Positions 46,476 to 58,303 of a stretch of 64,000 nucleotides of DNA are shown in pieces (position 1 is the first letter of the stretch; the number at the start of each line of letters is the position of its first letter). The position numbers and the translations under genes were made by a program. Source of the stretch: Vanilla planifolia (taxonomy: Eukaryota; Streptophyta; Magnoliopsida; Asparagales; Orchidaceae); contig JAIUJO010000158.1 in the NCBI GenBank assembly GCA_023846275.1, positions 939,528 to 1,003,527 of the forward strand, read 5' to 3'. The notes beneath the pieces are model-generated. The model was not told the DNA's origin, did not search any database, and saw nothing but the letters and a program-made list of their open reading frames with translations.

Positions 46476-49252
46476 ACACACATGCACATTCACATGTGCA
46501 CCCATGCACACACACATGCATAATTACATGCATGCAAAATCACATGCATGCACACACATAGATGCATGCACCCACTCATACACATGTGCCTACATGTGCA
46601 CACACATCCACATCTTGATAAAGCCACACATAGACATAAGCATGCACACACATATGAACACACACACACACACACTTGCACTCTTACATAGTCTTGTATG
46701 CATGTGCACAAGCTCATAAACACATACACATGCATGCACGTGTACACACACAAATGCACCTTAACACACACACATGCTCAGAAGCATGCACATGCACACA
46801 CACAAACCCACACATATGCCCACACACACACATACACATATGTATGCATAAACACATGTACATTCATTCATACACACATTAAACATGCACATACACATAG
46901 ATGCACACCCATGCATGCACACACACACACATATGGGTACATGCATACACTAATACGAACACACAAAATAATACACTCTCATACACATGCAAATACTTGC
47001 CCAAGTATAGATGCAAAAATGTAGACACACATAGACACATGCATACGCACATACATATCTGCACATATGCATTCATACACCCATAGAGCAATACATAAGC
47101 ACACGTGTGCTCAAAAGACATAAAACGTTGCACACACACAAGCATATATACATGAACAGAGACACTTGTACACATAGAAATATATACGCACACACACAAA
47201 CTCACAGACACGCACATGCACAAATATATGCACACCACCTCCCACACGCACACTTCTATATGAATGCATGCACACACATATCTAGTGTGCACACAACTTA
47301 TGTACACACTTATGCACACACAAGCACCAACACACAAGCACCCACACAAACAATAACACACACATGCACACATGCATACACACATGCACACACATAGATG
47401 CGCACACACAGATGTATGGACATACAAACATATGGATAAACATGTATATAACATCCGTGCACACTTACACACACTTAATTGCAAACACATGCATGCAAAA
47501 ACACATGAACAAGCATAGATTTATAGACATGCACGTAAATATAGACACAGGCACACACACTAGCACATACTCATGAACACATGCACTCATGCACACATGT
47601 GCTTGCAATCACACATGTAAACACACACTTGTACACATACATGCACACACACACACACAAATGCATGCATACTCACATACACACACACATGCACACCCAC
47701 ATACACACACACATGAACACTCTGACCCACACATAGATATGTTGAAACACCCACACATAGCACACATACACATTACAAACCTCATAGTACACGCATGCAC
47801 ACACATAAACACAAACATGCACATGCACACATGTACACACACATGAACACATGCACACACACGTACACACATGCTTGCACATGCACACTCACACACACAC
47901 ATATGAACACACATACACACAACCACACACCAAGATATATTTGCACAAACAAATATGCACAAGTAATTACACACACAGATCACAGACAGGCATAGGCTCA
48001 TGCACATACCACATATATAGGCATAAGAACACACACATGCACACAAAAAGGCTCTTAGACGTGTTCCCCCAAGCATTCACACATGCACACAAACATGCTT
48101 ATGCACATGTACACACACATGCTTGCAAATGCACATACAAACACACACGCACACGAGTAATCACATGCACAAATAAATGCACAAATTCATATGTGTGCAT
48201 AAGCATGCACACATGCACATACCCAAACACATATGCGCATGCACACCCACACACTCACACAAAAGAAAAAAGAGACATGCACCCATACATGCATATACAT
48301 GCACATGTGCATGCATGAACTCACAAACACACACATGTGTAACCATACATGGATAGAAACATGTATGCTCATATACACACACATGCACAAACACACATAC
48401 ACACACACATATGTACAAACACATGCATGCATGAAAACAAGCACACACATACACATAGAGACATGCACAAACAGACACATGCATATTCACACACTTTCAT
48501 ATAGGTGTGCATGCACACACAAAAACATGCATATGCACACTAGCACATGAATACACACATGCATAATTACATAAACATGCACACATATAAAGACATGTGC
48601 AAGTACACATTTACATGCATGTATGCAAAAGCACATGTGCACACACATTCACTACAAGCACACACACACACGAACACACACAACACACACAAACACAAAA
48701 TTACAACATGCAAAGATGAACTTGTGTTCACACACAAGCATGATTGTATACACACACACATGCACACACAAACCCACACACACCAATGCACACAAACACA
48801 CAAATGAAACCATGCAACTATACGATAGGACACACACATAACTGTGCATGTGCACACATACACACACATAAACACTTATGCATGCATGCATGCACACACA
48901 CACACAAACACTAACATGCACAACCCCACCCACAACACACATATGCATAAATGTGAACACACATGCACATGGTCAAACACACGCATATACACATGCACAT
49001 AGGCACATAGATACACACATACACTCATGCATGTGCAAAGCCACACATGCACATGCGAACACACAAGCACACATATGTAAGTGCAGACACACACATATGC
49101 ACTCGCATGCATAGTCACGCAAGAACATGCACATACACACACACACTACCATACATGCATATGTGAAAACATGCAAGAATACCCACATATACATGTATAC
49201 ACAACAAAACACATGCATGCATGCATGTACAACACACACACGCACTGGCACA

Positions 49253-49290
49253 CATGCACAAAAAGACATGCACAAAAAGACATGCACAAA
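49253..49290 (+). repeat. 15 bp tandem repeat, about 2.5 copies
   Basis: ACATGCACAAAAAG is repeated head to tail with a 15 bp period and then decays into ACATGCACAAACA. Confidence 0.85.
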
Positions 49291-49569
49291 CAAAACTAAT
49301 ACACAGACTCATTTGCACCTACATGCCCACACATGTATAAACACACAAACATTCATACACGCATGCACATTCATACACACACATGCATACACCCATGCAT
49401 GCACACATAGACAAAAGCACCCACATGCATTCACATACATACACGCATGCACCAACACACACATGTACATACTCTTATATACACAGACAACCACACATGA
49501 ACACATGAACACCCACATGCACATGCACAAATATGCACACACAAGAAAAAAGGCACACGCACACATGCT

Positions 49570-51436
49570 CACAAGTACATGTGAGTGCACAGATAAACAT
49601 GCATATATAAGCACATGCACACACACACACTCAAGCACACAAACACACATAAATGCATGCACAGAAACACTCATACACTCACACACATATGCAAGCACAC
49701 ACATACAAGCATATAGACATACACACACACATGCACATGTTGACACAAATAGCACAACCATCAACATGCATACCTAAACACATCTACACACACAGGTACG
49801 CAAGCATGTTAACATGTGCAAACATATACATACCTACACACATGCACATGTGCATACATACATGTGCACACATATAGAAAAATAGTTACATACAAGTGCA
49901 TGCAAGCATGCAAACACAAGTATGAACACTCATAAGCACACACACACACACAAAAGCATGTACAATCATATAAACACAAGCACACATGCATGAACACACA
50001 CAAGAACACACACACACAAACACTTCCACATACGCACATGCTCAAACACACCCACACATTCAAGCATAAGCATATCCATGTAGACACATGCACATTTATG
50101 GGGACACATATATACATGCATGCAAAAGTACACATTCTTATGCTAAGAACACACACATCCACAAAGACATGCACACACATGTGCATACATGCAAAGATAC
50201 CGACATAGGCACACAAACACAACACACACATGAACACACATACGCACGAACACACACACTCATGCACAAAACTAGTAGCACACAAACATGAACACACACA
50301 CACATAGATATGCACAACATGCATACATGTATGCACACAAATACACCCATGCACACATTTGCATATGCACACACAAATACACATACACATATACACACAC
50401 AAATTTTCCCTCAAAGCTATACACACACATGCATGAATACACACAATTGCAAATGCATGCACACTTGCACAAACACACGAAGGCACACACACACCCAAAC
50501 ATGCATACATACATGTGTGCATGCACATACACATATGCATACATCCATGCACACACACACACATGTGTGATACGAAATACACATTCACATTAATAAAATA
50601 ATATATACATACACATGCACACATGCACACACATGTGTGCAAACATGAGTACACATGCATATATACATGCAAATACACACACGCCTCACACACTCACAAA
50701 AGCACACAAACACACACATGCATAAAACACATTCACATACACACATTCACATACACACATACACATAAACACACATATAAGCATAGACACACACACAAGT
50801 GTACACACACTCATCCACTTAAGCATGCATACACACATACACACATATAAAAATACACACACAAAAATATGTGCACACATACACACATGCATCCCTAACA
50901 AATGCATGCATATGGACACGCACAAACATTCACATATAGAAGCACCCACACAGGTACATACACACACACAGAAGCTCACACACATGCACACATACGTTTA
51001 TAAACAAAAAATCATTCATGCACATAGACATGCACACACTTGGACACACATGTACAAACATGCATACATATGCATACACACATGCACATGCACACACAGA
51101 CAAGTATAGAGAAAGGCAAACATACACACATGAACACACACACACAAGTACACCCCCATATCCACACATGCATGTAAGTGCACATATGTATAAATGCATA
51201 AACACACAAACACATTGGCACATGCATGCACAAACATGCAAACACACACAAATGCACACACACACATACAACCACGCACATATATAGAATCACATAGACA
51301 TATGCACATGCTCAAACAAATACATACACATTCACACATGCTCTTATACACACACACACATGTGTGTTTTAACAAAAGAACTCATGCATACAATTGTTGA
51401 CAAAAATGATAACAACCTACACACAAATGTACACAC
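49570..51436 (+). repeat. Segmental duplication copy 2, left part (before copia insertion)
   Basis: Matches 26950-29205 in order and orientation. Shared distinctive stretches include AAACACTTCCACAT, ACACACATCCACAAAGACAT and TGCTCTTATACACACACA. The match stops at the copia 5' LTR and resumes at 58304. Confidence 0.82.
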
Positions 51437-51440
51437 TATT

Positions 51441-52428
51441 ATATAATATGAGGTGATGATCCAAAAACCAAGACTAAGTTTATACTAATACCATGTTAAG
51501 CTTAAAGTTGTTTCAATGATAAAAAATTTTTAGAGTAAGAATAGTTGTAACATAAAAAATGAATGTAATTTAATGGCTCAACTTATTGACTTTGGAGCCA
51601 ACGATAATGATCTTTGAGGAGTAGCTAATCTACAATGAATTTCATTTCTAAATCTTTACTGTTAGCATGTTAAACCTTTAAATTCCTCATAATTGCGATA
51701 CATAGGACTATCAAACTTCATGTATATATGAATTATATTAGGTTACATTTTATTTGAAGGCATTTGAGTTTTTGAATATTCAATATTTTTTATAAAAACT
51801 TTTGTTATTGAAAAAATTAAAAAAATAAAAATAAACAAATTGCCTAAGCACCCCTATCACTAAGCCCAAAGGGCTCAAGTTGAGTAGCCCAAAGGCAATC
51901 TAGGCCTTAGGGACCTATAGGCCAACAACCCAACTCAAAACAAGACACGTCAAGCCTAAGCATAAGTTAAGTTTAGTTGCTATTGTGGTCTTCAGATGAG
52001 CCAGTTAAAGGCATTACTTTTGGATCAACTTAGGTGAAATGAGTTATGATAGACTCATTATTTAATTTATGCAAATCAGGTCTGGTCAGACCCCGTATGT
52101 GCACATTGATAATTCAAGCCATGACCTCTTGAGAATATAAAAGGGTAGCCAACCCTATTAGGCTGACAATAATACATAGTGAATGCATTATTAGCACAAA
52201 ACAATTAAGAAGTTTTGTAATGTGAGACTAATAATAATCTTTGACAAACTTGAGATCTTTGCTCCAACCAATTGTTCAATTTAATGATCGAACGATCCAG
52301 ATCATGCCAATATTTGTAAATAGTCTTTTGTCTTGATTCATTCATCCATAATGCTTAATCAAATGGCCAAGAGTCTTTCTACCATTGTGAATAGCCTCAT
52401 CATCAATATTGTCTATCTAGGTTTCGAA
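51441..52428 (+). repeat. Truncated 5' LTR of right copia element
   Basis: Aligns along its length with 56584 to about 57555. Shared stretches include TAATTTAATGGCT(C/T)(A/G)ACTTATTG, TAGCATGTTAAAC, ACATAGGACTATCA, GTGAAATGA and CATCCATAATGCTTAATC-like sequence. The 3' part of the LTR, about 750 bases present in the other copy, is missing. The first bases (TATAATATG) do not preserve the TG start seen in the 3' copy. Confidence 0.85.
52136..52144 (+). promoter_or_regulatory. Possible LTR TATA box
   Basis: TATAAAAGG occurs in the 5' LTR. The aligned place in the 3' LTR (about 57268) reads ACACCAAGG, so the box is not shared and may be a chance product of decay in this AT-rich sequence. Confidence 0.25.
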
Positions 52429-52429
52429 T

Positions 52430-52966
52430 CTTTTTAATGGTTTATCTAATCTTGGTAAAGAGTTTTCTCCTGGTGAATTGGTAAGGAAGATTCTATGAGT
52501 TCTTCCTCATTAATATGACCCATTGGTGACAGCATTGAAAGCAATAAAAATTATTTTGACTATGCCATTAGATGAGTTATTGGGTGAGATTTTCACAAAT
52601 GAAATTGAGCTTGCAAGATGAGGGCATGAAGAACTTGTGATTAAAAAAGAGAAGAAAAAGAAGGATGAAAGAATAGTATTTGTAGCTAACTCCTTTATAG
52701 ACTCAAATTTCTTAATCTCAAATGAAGTAGCTCTTATCTCAAAATATTTATCTAAATATATAATAAACAAAAATGTAGGTAAACACTTTATGAATAATAG
52801 TAAACAAAAGAGGAAGATGGTCTTTCAGGAAGAAATAATTTGTCTTATGACCAATGATAATATTCCAGTGGAAATAATAAAAGATGAGGTATGTTTCTTT
52901 CCTCCTTTTCATTATCTTCTTCTATTATTGATCATGAAGAACAATGTATTAGGGTTTGCATAAAGT
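52430..52966 (+). pseudogene. copia gag relic, C-terminal half
   Basis: A single reading frame from about 52433 to 52966 shows copia Gag motifs: FNGLSNLGKEF, then VRKIL, then VTALKAI, then MPLDELLGEIF, then a basic KKEKKKKDER run and an EVALISKYL motif. Gag forms the particle that packages the RNA. In-frame stops occur at 52496, 52511 and 52618. The N-terminal part is absent: gag homology begins where LTR homology ends, so a deletion fused them. The sequence TTGGTAAAGAG here looks like a primer binding site but is in the gag frame. Downstream, a KCFYYFKKH stretch at about 53091-53120 may be a ruined zinc knuckle. Confidence 0.75.
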
Positions 52967-53425
52967 ATAAAAAATTGTCTTTTAAAAACCTTAAATTGAA
53001 ATAAGAGAAAGAAAACTATTAGGTATGTGTGAATAATTGAATGAGTCAAATGTTAATTACTTGCATGAGATTAAGATTATGAGAGATAAAAAATGTTTTT
53101 ATTATTTTAAAAAACACATGCTTATTTAAAGAGCTGAATAATTTAAAGAATTCACATGATCATTATAAGAATCCATTTGGATATGCAAAAAATACTACAT
53201 ATTCTTTTACTCCAAATGTTGTTTGTAATTATTACATAAGATTTGGATGTATTTTTACTTATTTTAGATGGAAAATATTGTTGATAGTAAGTCTTTTAAA
53301 TTTATATGGAATGGAAAGGATAGTTCAATGAATAATCAAGTTAAGACATATTGACCCAAAAAAGGTTTGGATCCTAAAAACTAATAATTGATTTGTTTTG
53401 TGGATATGCCTTCCTTCAAGGATTA
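52967..53425 (+). other. Decayed gag-protease junction of right element
   Basis: AT-rich sequence with no open frame of note. It may include the remains of the gag zinc knuckle near 53094 (one Cys and one His still visible, the second Cys replaced by Tyr). Nothing else is recognised. Confidence 0.4.
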
Positions 53426-53429
53426 GGGG

Positions 53430-53810
53430 GATATGTGGTACTTGAATAGTGGATGCTCATTACATAGATAGGAGATGTATCTTTATTTATTCGCTTGATG
53501 TCTTATGATGGTGGTTAAGTTACTTTTGACAACAACTACAAGAAGAAAGTTATTATAATTAGAACAATAAGCAATACACACTTTTATAAGAAAGATCATT
53601 CTTTTTTAAGACTTAAGATATAATCTTCTTAGTACTATTGAATTATGTGATTCAAATTTTAATATTTTATTTAATAAAAATTAATAAATTATTAGTAAAG
53701 ATAATGTTCCACATATCATTAGAATAAGAAAAAATAATACATATGTTTTATTTTTACACATGGTTAAGGACAGTGGTTTAGAGTGTCTCACGACACATGA
53801 TAATAATTCT
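53430..53810 (+). pseudogene. copia aspartic protease relic with NSG active site
   Basis: The frame starting at 53436 reads WYLNSGCSLH, matching the copia protease active-site block WYLDSG. The catalytic Asp is replaced by Asn at codon 53445-53447, a single G-to-A change. Further on, a LLSTIELCD-like motif (about 53625-53655) matches the C-terminal part of the copia protease region. Several stops and shifts break the frame. The enzyme would have cut the polyprotein; this copy is dead twice over. Confidence 0.75.
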
Positions 53811-53814
53811 ATAT

Positions 53815-54680
53815 TATTGCATAATAGATTTTGTCATTTAAGAAAATCTTTTTTGAAAAGATTTTAAAGTTTAATCCAGTTAGAGGTTTGCTAAACTTGA
53901 GTTGGTCAAATGATAAATTATGTAATCCATCGCAATTAGGAAAACAAACAAGAGAGAGCTTTAAACCACTTAAAGATATTGTAATGAGAAAACCATTAGA
54001 AATTTTTCAATTAGACCTATTTTGTTCTATTCATGTAGAGAGTCTAGGTAGAAGCAAATATGGGTCGATTGTTGTAGATGATAATACTAGGTCTACATGG
54101 ATTTCTTTTGTAAGAAACAAAAGAGATGTATTTTAATAATTTATTAGATTGACTACTATGATTAAAAAGGAACATGAAGTTAGTCTCCATTAGGAGTGAT
54201 AATAGACAGGAATTTAAGAAAGAGTTATGCGATGATGTTTTTGGCAAAAATGGAGTGAAGCATACATTTTTTTACCTAGAACCCCTCAACCAAAATGGTG
54301 AATTTGAGAGAAAAATAAGCCCTTGTTAGATGTCACATGGTGTATGCTCTATGAGTATAATGTTCCTAAGTATTTTTGGGTAAAGGCAGTTAATACTACC
54401 TATTATCTATTTAATAGAATAACACGTAGTCCTTTACTAGATATTTCTTCTTTTGAATTAAATCATGATAAGATGCCCAAGGTATTCCATTTTCAAGTCT
54501 TTTGATGAAAATGTTTTATTTTAAATAATAGAAATAGGGATTTAGATAAATTCAATGCTAACTCTAATGAAGGAATGCTCCTAAGATACTCACTAGTAAA
54601 GCATTTAGAGTATACAATAAGGGATCATTAGTTATGAAAGAAATAATTCATGTAAAATTTATTAAATCTCTTATTGAAGC
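53815..54680 (+). pseudogene. copia pre-integrase and integrase relic
   Basis: The pre-integrase block is recognisable (LLHNRFCHL, then DKLCNPSQLGKQTRESFK). In the latter, a Cys expected for zinc binding is Ser. A 101-codon open stretch at 53831-54136 covers this and the first integrase Asp (VVDD at codons 54077-54082). The second Asp is codon 54198-54200 and the Glu is codon 54306-54308, in one frame with exactly 35 codons between and no stop. The catalytic D(35)E core is thus preserved, although a stop at 54134 and frame changes separate it from the first Asp. The C-terminal integrase region (MPKVFHFQVF, FILNNRN) follows at about 54470-54560. Confidence 0.88.
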
Positions 54681-54810
54681 ATGTAATAGTTATCATCAAG
54701 ATGTTCATAATGATGAATTAGAAGATTTAAATCTTAGAGAATAAAGATCAATAGATATGGCTGAAGATAATGAATCAATAAAAGAAGAAAATTAAGTTAA
54801 GAAGTAATTA
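54681..54810 (+). other. Linker between integrase and reverse transcriptase relics (right element)
   Basis: AT-rich, acidic-coding linker with stops. No recognisable domain. Confidence 0.45.
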
Positions 54811-55700
54811 AGACATTCCAAGGATTATCCTTGTGAGTTGATCATAGGAGATGTAAAAGAGAAAGTTAGGACTAGAAGCTCTTTTAATCTTGCAGCATTT
54901 GTGTCTAATATTAAACCCAATTCTATAAAAAATACTTTTGAAGATAAGTCTTTGATTGTTTCCATGAATGAAGAATTAGTACAAACTAAATGAAATCAAG
55001 TTTGGGATCTTGTACTAGGACAAATGATAAAATAATCATTGGTACAAAATGGTTTACAAATAAATTAGAAGAAAATGATGAAGTTTTAAACAATAAAGCT
55101 AGATTAATATCGAAAACATATTGTCAAGTTAGAGTAGATGTGGATGAGACATTTGCTCCTGTAGTAAGACTTGAAGTACTTAGGATCTTACTTGCTTATA
55201 CATGTCACAAAAGATTTAAATTATACCAAATAGATGTTAAGAGTATATTTTTGAATGGATATATAACTGAAGAAGTGTATGTAGAATAACTCTCAAAATT
55301 TGAGAGAAATGAAAATATAAACTATATATACAAACTTAAGAAGAAACTCTATGATTTAAAATAAGCTCTAAAAGCTTAGTATGAAAGATTATACATTTTC
55401 TTTATGTCAAATGGCTTTTGTAGAAGCAAGATAGGTAATACTTTATTTATTCAAAATTCATCAAAAGAATAGTTAATTTGTCAAGTTTATGTGGATGATA
55501 TAAATTTTGGAGCCTCCAAAAAAGAAATGTACATGAAAATTTCTAATTTAATGAAAAATGAGTTTGAAATGAGTATGATAGAAGGGTTAACCATCTCCCT
55601 AAGACTTTAAGTCAAACAAATAAGCAAAAGAATATTTATTTCTCAAACCAAGCATAAATTAGAGTTGTTAAAGAAATTTGAGTTAAGAACATGAAGTATA
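54811..55700 (+). pseudogene. copia reverse transcriptase relic with intact YVDD box
   Basis: The N-terminal part shows VRTRSSF, FVSNIKPNSI and MNEELVQ motifs. After one frameshift, a single frame from 54990 to about 55690 covers the core: IIIGTKW, NKARLISK, DETFAPVVRLE, FKLYQIDVKS and EEVYVE, then a stop at 55287. After it come LKKKLYDLK, another stop, and the catalytic YVDD box at 55488-55499. The stops after EEVYVE and LYDLK fall where the family has Gln, and one falls at a Trp, so single transitions explain all three. The frame is otherwise kept, so decay is mainly by point mutation. Loss of full-length translation makes it inactive. Confidence 0.92.
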
Positions 55701-55799
55701 GGAAGACTCCCATTAGTATAAGTACTATCATAGATAAGGACAAAATTAGAGAACTTATTAACACAAATTTGTACAGAGAAATAATTTGATCATTATTGA

Positions 55800-56410
55800 A
55801 TATTATTATGAGTAGACGAGATATTTTGTTTTGTGAAGGTATGTATGCAAGATTTCAAGCTAGTTTTAAATGATCACACCTGTAAGCAATCAAGTATATC
55901 CATAAATATCTTATTGGAACTAAGACCCTATGCTTATGGTATCCTAAGTGTGAGTGTGGATTTGATTTAATAACCTATATAACTATTGATTTTACTAGTA
56001 GTAAGACTGATAAAAAGAGTATCTCTAGTATGTACCAATTGATGGATGGTTCACTAATTTCTTGTATTAATAGAAAATAAAATTGCATGACACTATCAAC
56101 AATAGCGGTCGAGTACATTACTATAGGTAGCTATGTTACTCGAGTTCTTTGGATTAAATAACAACCTTTTATTATGGCTTAGAATTTAAAAACATTATAA
56201 TCTTTTGTGATAATTCAAGTGTAATTTATTTAATTAAAGATCCCATTCAACACTCAAGAATAATACACATAGAATTAAGATATCATTTTATTAGAGAGCA
56301 AGTGCAAAAGAAAGTGATTCAATCATCATTTGTGTATCATCTGTCTAATTAGTTGATACTTTTACTAAGCCATCAGCTATTAAAGTATTTAATAGACTTA
56401 GAATAAGTTT
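55800..56410 (+). pseudogene. copia RNase H relic (right element)
   Basis: Motifs in order are KYIHKYLIGT, LWYPKC, a decayed TIDFTSSKTDKKSIS block in place of the active-site D-A-D-Y region, SLISCINRK, a MTLSTIAVEYI motif and HIELRYHFIREQVQKKV at about 56268-56322, then a decayed FTKPSA-like end. Scattered stops and one or more frameshifts are present. Identity is firm from motif order after reverse transcriptase. Confidence 0.85.
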
Positions 56411-56569
56411 AAGCATAATTAACCCCTTTGAATGATTACAAAAAGGGAGAGAACTTAGTGCTAGAATTTGGGCGGAGTATAGGATATCAAACAAGATATG
56501 CTAAAATGTTGAATTTTTGGATTTATTCATTAGATTATATTTTCTTCTAGTATTGTTTTTGTAATCGTC
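56411..56569 (+). other. 3' untranslated part of right copia element
   Basis: AT-rich. Contains a purine run at 56440-56454 that looks like a polypurine tract but lies 130 bases before the LTR start, so it is not called as the primer. Nothing else is recognised. Confidence 0.45.
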
Positions 56570-56579
56570 AAGGGAGAGA
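56570..56579 (+). other. Polypurine tract of right copia element
   Basis: AAGGGAGAGA followed by TTATTG, immediately before the point (56584) where homology with the 5' LTR begins. This fits the copia pattern of purine run plus GATTGTT-like junction. Confidence 0.7.
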
Positions 56580-56583
56580 TTAT

Positions 56584-58303
56584 TGTATGCTTTGAGATGA
56601 TGATCACAAAACTAAGGTTAAGTGTTTACTAATATCTTGTTAAACTTAGTGTTGTTTCAGTGATCTGAACTCGTTGGGGCAAGATTATTATAACATAAAT
56701 TGTTAATGTAATTTAATGGCTTGACTTATTGACTTTGGAGCAAAGCAAAATGGTCTTTATGCAGTGGATAATCCACATAGAACTTTATATCTAAATCTTT
56801 ATTATTAGCATGTTAAACATTTAAACCCTTTACAATTATGGCACATAGGACTATCATCTTTTATGCATATGTGAATTTGGTTTAACTTACTTTTTACTTG
56901 AAGGTATTTGCATTTTTAAACATTAAAATCTTTTAATAAAAAATTTTATTATTAAATAAAAATAAAAAATTCCTAAGCACTCCCACTAATAAGCCTGTAG
57001 GGCTCAGATTGACAGGTCTAAAGGCAACACGGCCTTGAGGACACGCAGGGTAGGAACCTGATCAAAATCTAGACTGGTGAATCCCGAGTATCAGTTAAGT
57101 TAGGTTACAATTGTGGTGCTCGGGTGATCCAATTTAGGACATTACATCTAAATTGACTTAGGTGAAATGAATTAGAGTAGATGTGTTATTTTATTTATGT
57201 AAATCTATTTTGATCGAACCATGTACGCATGCATTAGTGACTCGGGTCATGACCTCCCCAGAACACCAAGGTGACCCAACCCCATTAGGTTGATAATAAT
57301 ACACAGTAGATGCATTATAAGCACAAAATAGTTGAGAGCAATTTTGTAATGTAGGACTAAAAATTAGCTTAGCCAAAATTGAGATTTCTACACCAACCGA
57401 TCAAGTATTTTGCAATCGAACGTTCTCGATCGTGCCCGTATTTGCGAATAGTCTTTTATCTTCTGTCGTTTATCCATAATGCTTAATCCATCAACTGTGA
57501 GTCCCTCTATCTTTGTGAATGGTAACCTCACCATCGTTATCATCCAACAAGTTTTCAAATCCAATGCTCCAAATTTTATTTTGCTCTTATTAGATCTAGA
57601 CCCTATATCCTTTAAGCTCATTTGATGGCTATCGCTCCATTAATTCATGTAATTAGATGGTAGTTGTATAGTCTTTTCTACTATAATAGTTAGCATTTTG
57701 AGAAACATATTCTAGTTGTTGGCAGAGTTATTTTTGGTGTTTTTTATTTCAATTATAAATAGGTATCATTTACCAAAAATAAATATTATTAAATCAAGTT
57801 TGAAAATTTTCATGCAAGTCCAACAGAAGTTCAAACAATGAGAAACAACTTTCTATGCAATTATGAGAGTTATGAATTTTTGTTAGTCTCTATTTATCTG
57901 CTTCTATTAATAATCACTTATGCATTTCTTGGTAACATCTATTTCATTGATTAGTAGTGCCTCACTTATTTAAGGAATTAAAGGTATAAGAATTTGTAAG
58001 CAAAAAATTATGAAGTTTTGAATTAGAGCATTGGTGTGTATTTGGTTTACCCTTACTGGCTTCAGCAAAAGGGAGTGGTTAATGGAAGCCCAATAGGGGA
58101 TAAAGGGTGTATTTAGGCACAAGGTTTGACCAAACCACCTAAAAACTCTTGTCTATATTTCGTTTATTATTGAGCAATTTTATTTCGTCGTTAAAAGAAA
58201 AATATTTTAAGCTCAAAATTTTTTTTTCCTATTTTTCAATTAAAAAAATTGTAAAACATGATTCATCCCACTCCTCTTATTCGTTTTACCTCTCATGTTT
58301 TAC
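56584..58303 (+). repeat. 3' LTR of right copia element, about 1.7 kb
   Basis: Starts TGTATGCTTTGAGATGATGA just after the polypurine tract and ends CATGTTTTACA where array DNA resumes, giving TG...CA ends. The first 970 bases align with 51441-52428. The remaining 750 bases have no partner because the 5' copy is truncated. Their LTR status is inferred from the empty site near 29205, which shows that everything up to 58303 is inserted DNA. A TATAAATA string is at 57754-57761. The open frames on the minus strand here (57191-57376, 57388-57621) have no recognisable product. Confidence 0.75.

Larger units (their letters stand above)
2866..51436 (+). repeat. AC-rich alternating purine-pyrimidine satellite-like array, left block
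   Basis: 48.6 kb consist almost entirely of short steps AC, AT, GC and GT in alternating purine-pyrimidine order, with motifs such as ACACATGCAC, ACATATGCAC and CATGCATGCA. Single-base insertions (AAA, CCC, ACAAAC) reset the phase. The + strand is A and C rich throughout and I saw no stretch in the opposite orientation. CG is visibly rare while TG is common. Uninterrupted AC runs are short, so this is an old, diverged array rather than a fresh microsatellite. Internal duplications at several scales are listed separately. The open frames in all six frames follow from composition and are not called as genes. Whether it is centromeric, pericentromeric, subtelomeric or interstitial cannot be told from the sequence. 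Confidence 0.93.
51437..58303 (+). mobile_element. Near full-length decayed Ty1/copia element inserted in the array (right element)
   Basis: The order is 5' LTR (truncated), gag remnant, protease, integrase, reverse transcriptase, RNase H, polypurine tract and 3' LTR, all on +. Both flanks are AC-rich array, and the duplicated copy near 29205 lacks the insert, which places the ends at about 51437 and 58303. No protein is intact; the stops are mostly explained by single G:C to A:T changes. A deletion joins mid-LTR to mid-gag at about 52430, removing the end of the 5' LTR, the primer binding site and the gag N-terminus. The two LTRs differ at 14 of 72 positions between 51449-51520 and 56593-56664, pointing to an old insertion. 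Confidence 0.9.

Noticed and set aside
52451..52461. TTGGTAAAGAG as a copia primer binding site
   Set aside because: It lies in the gag reading frame (NLGKE) downstream of the LTR-gag deletion junction; the real site was probably deleted.
52522..52534. ATTGGTGACAGCA as an alternative primer binding site
   Set aside because: Also in the gag frame (LVTA) and only weakly like the initiator tRNA complement.
56440..56454. Purine run as the polypurine tract of the right element
   Set aside because: LTR homology begins at 56584, directly after the second purine run at 56570-56579.
57191..57621. Two minus-strand open frames in the 3' LTR (61 and 77 codons)
   Set aside because: They lie inside the LTR, match no family I recognise, and are broken in the 5' LTR copy.
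1..58303. The two copia elements as the same family or one split element
   Set aside because: Both are on + and share motifs, but their sequences differ strongly, each has its own RNase H and polypurine tract, and the LTR sequences show no resemblance.
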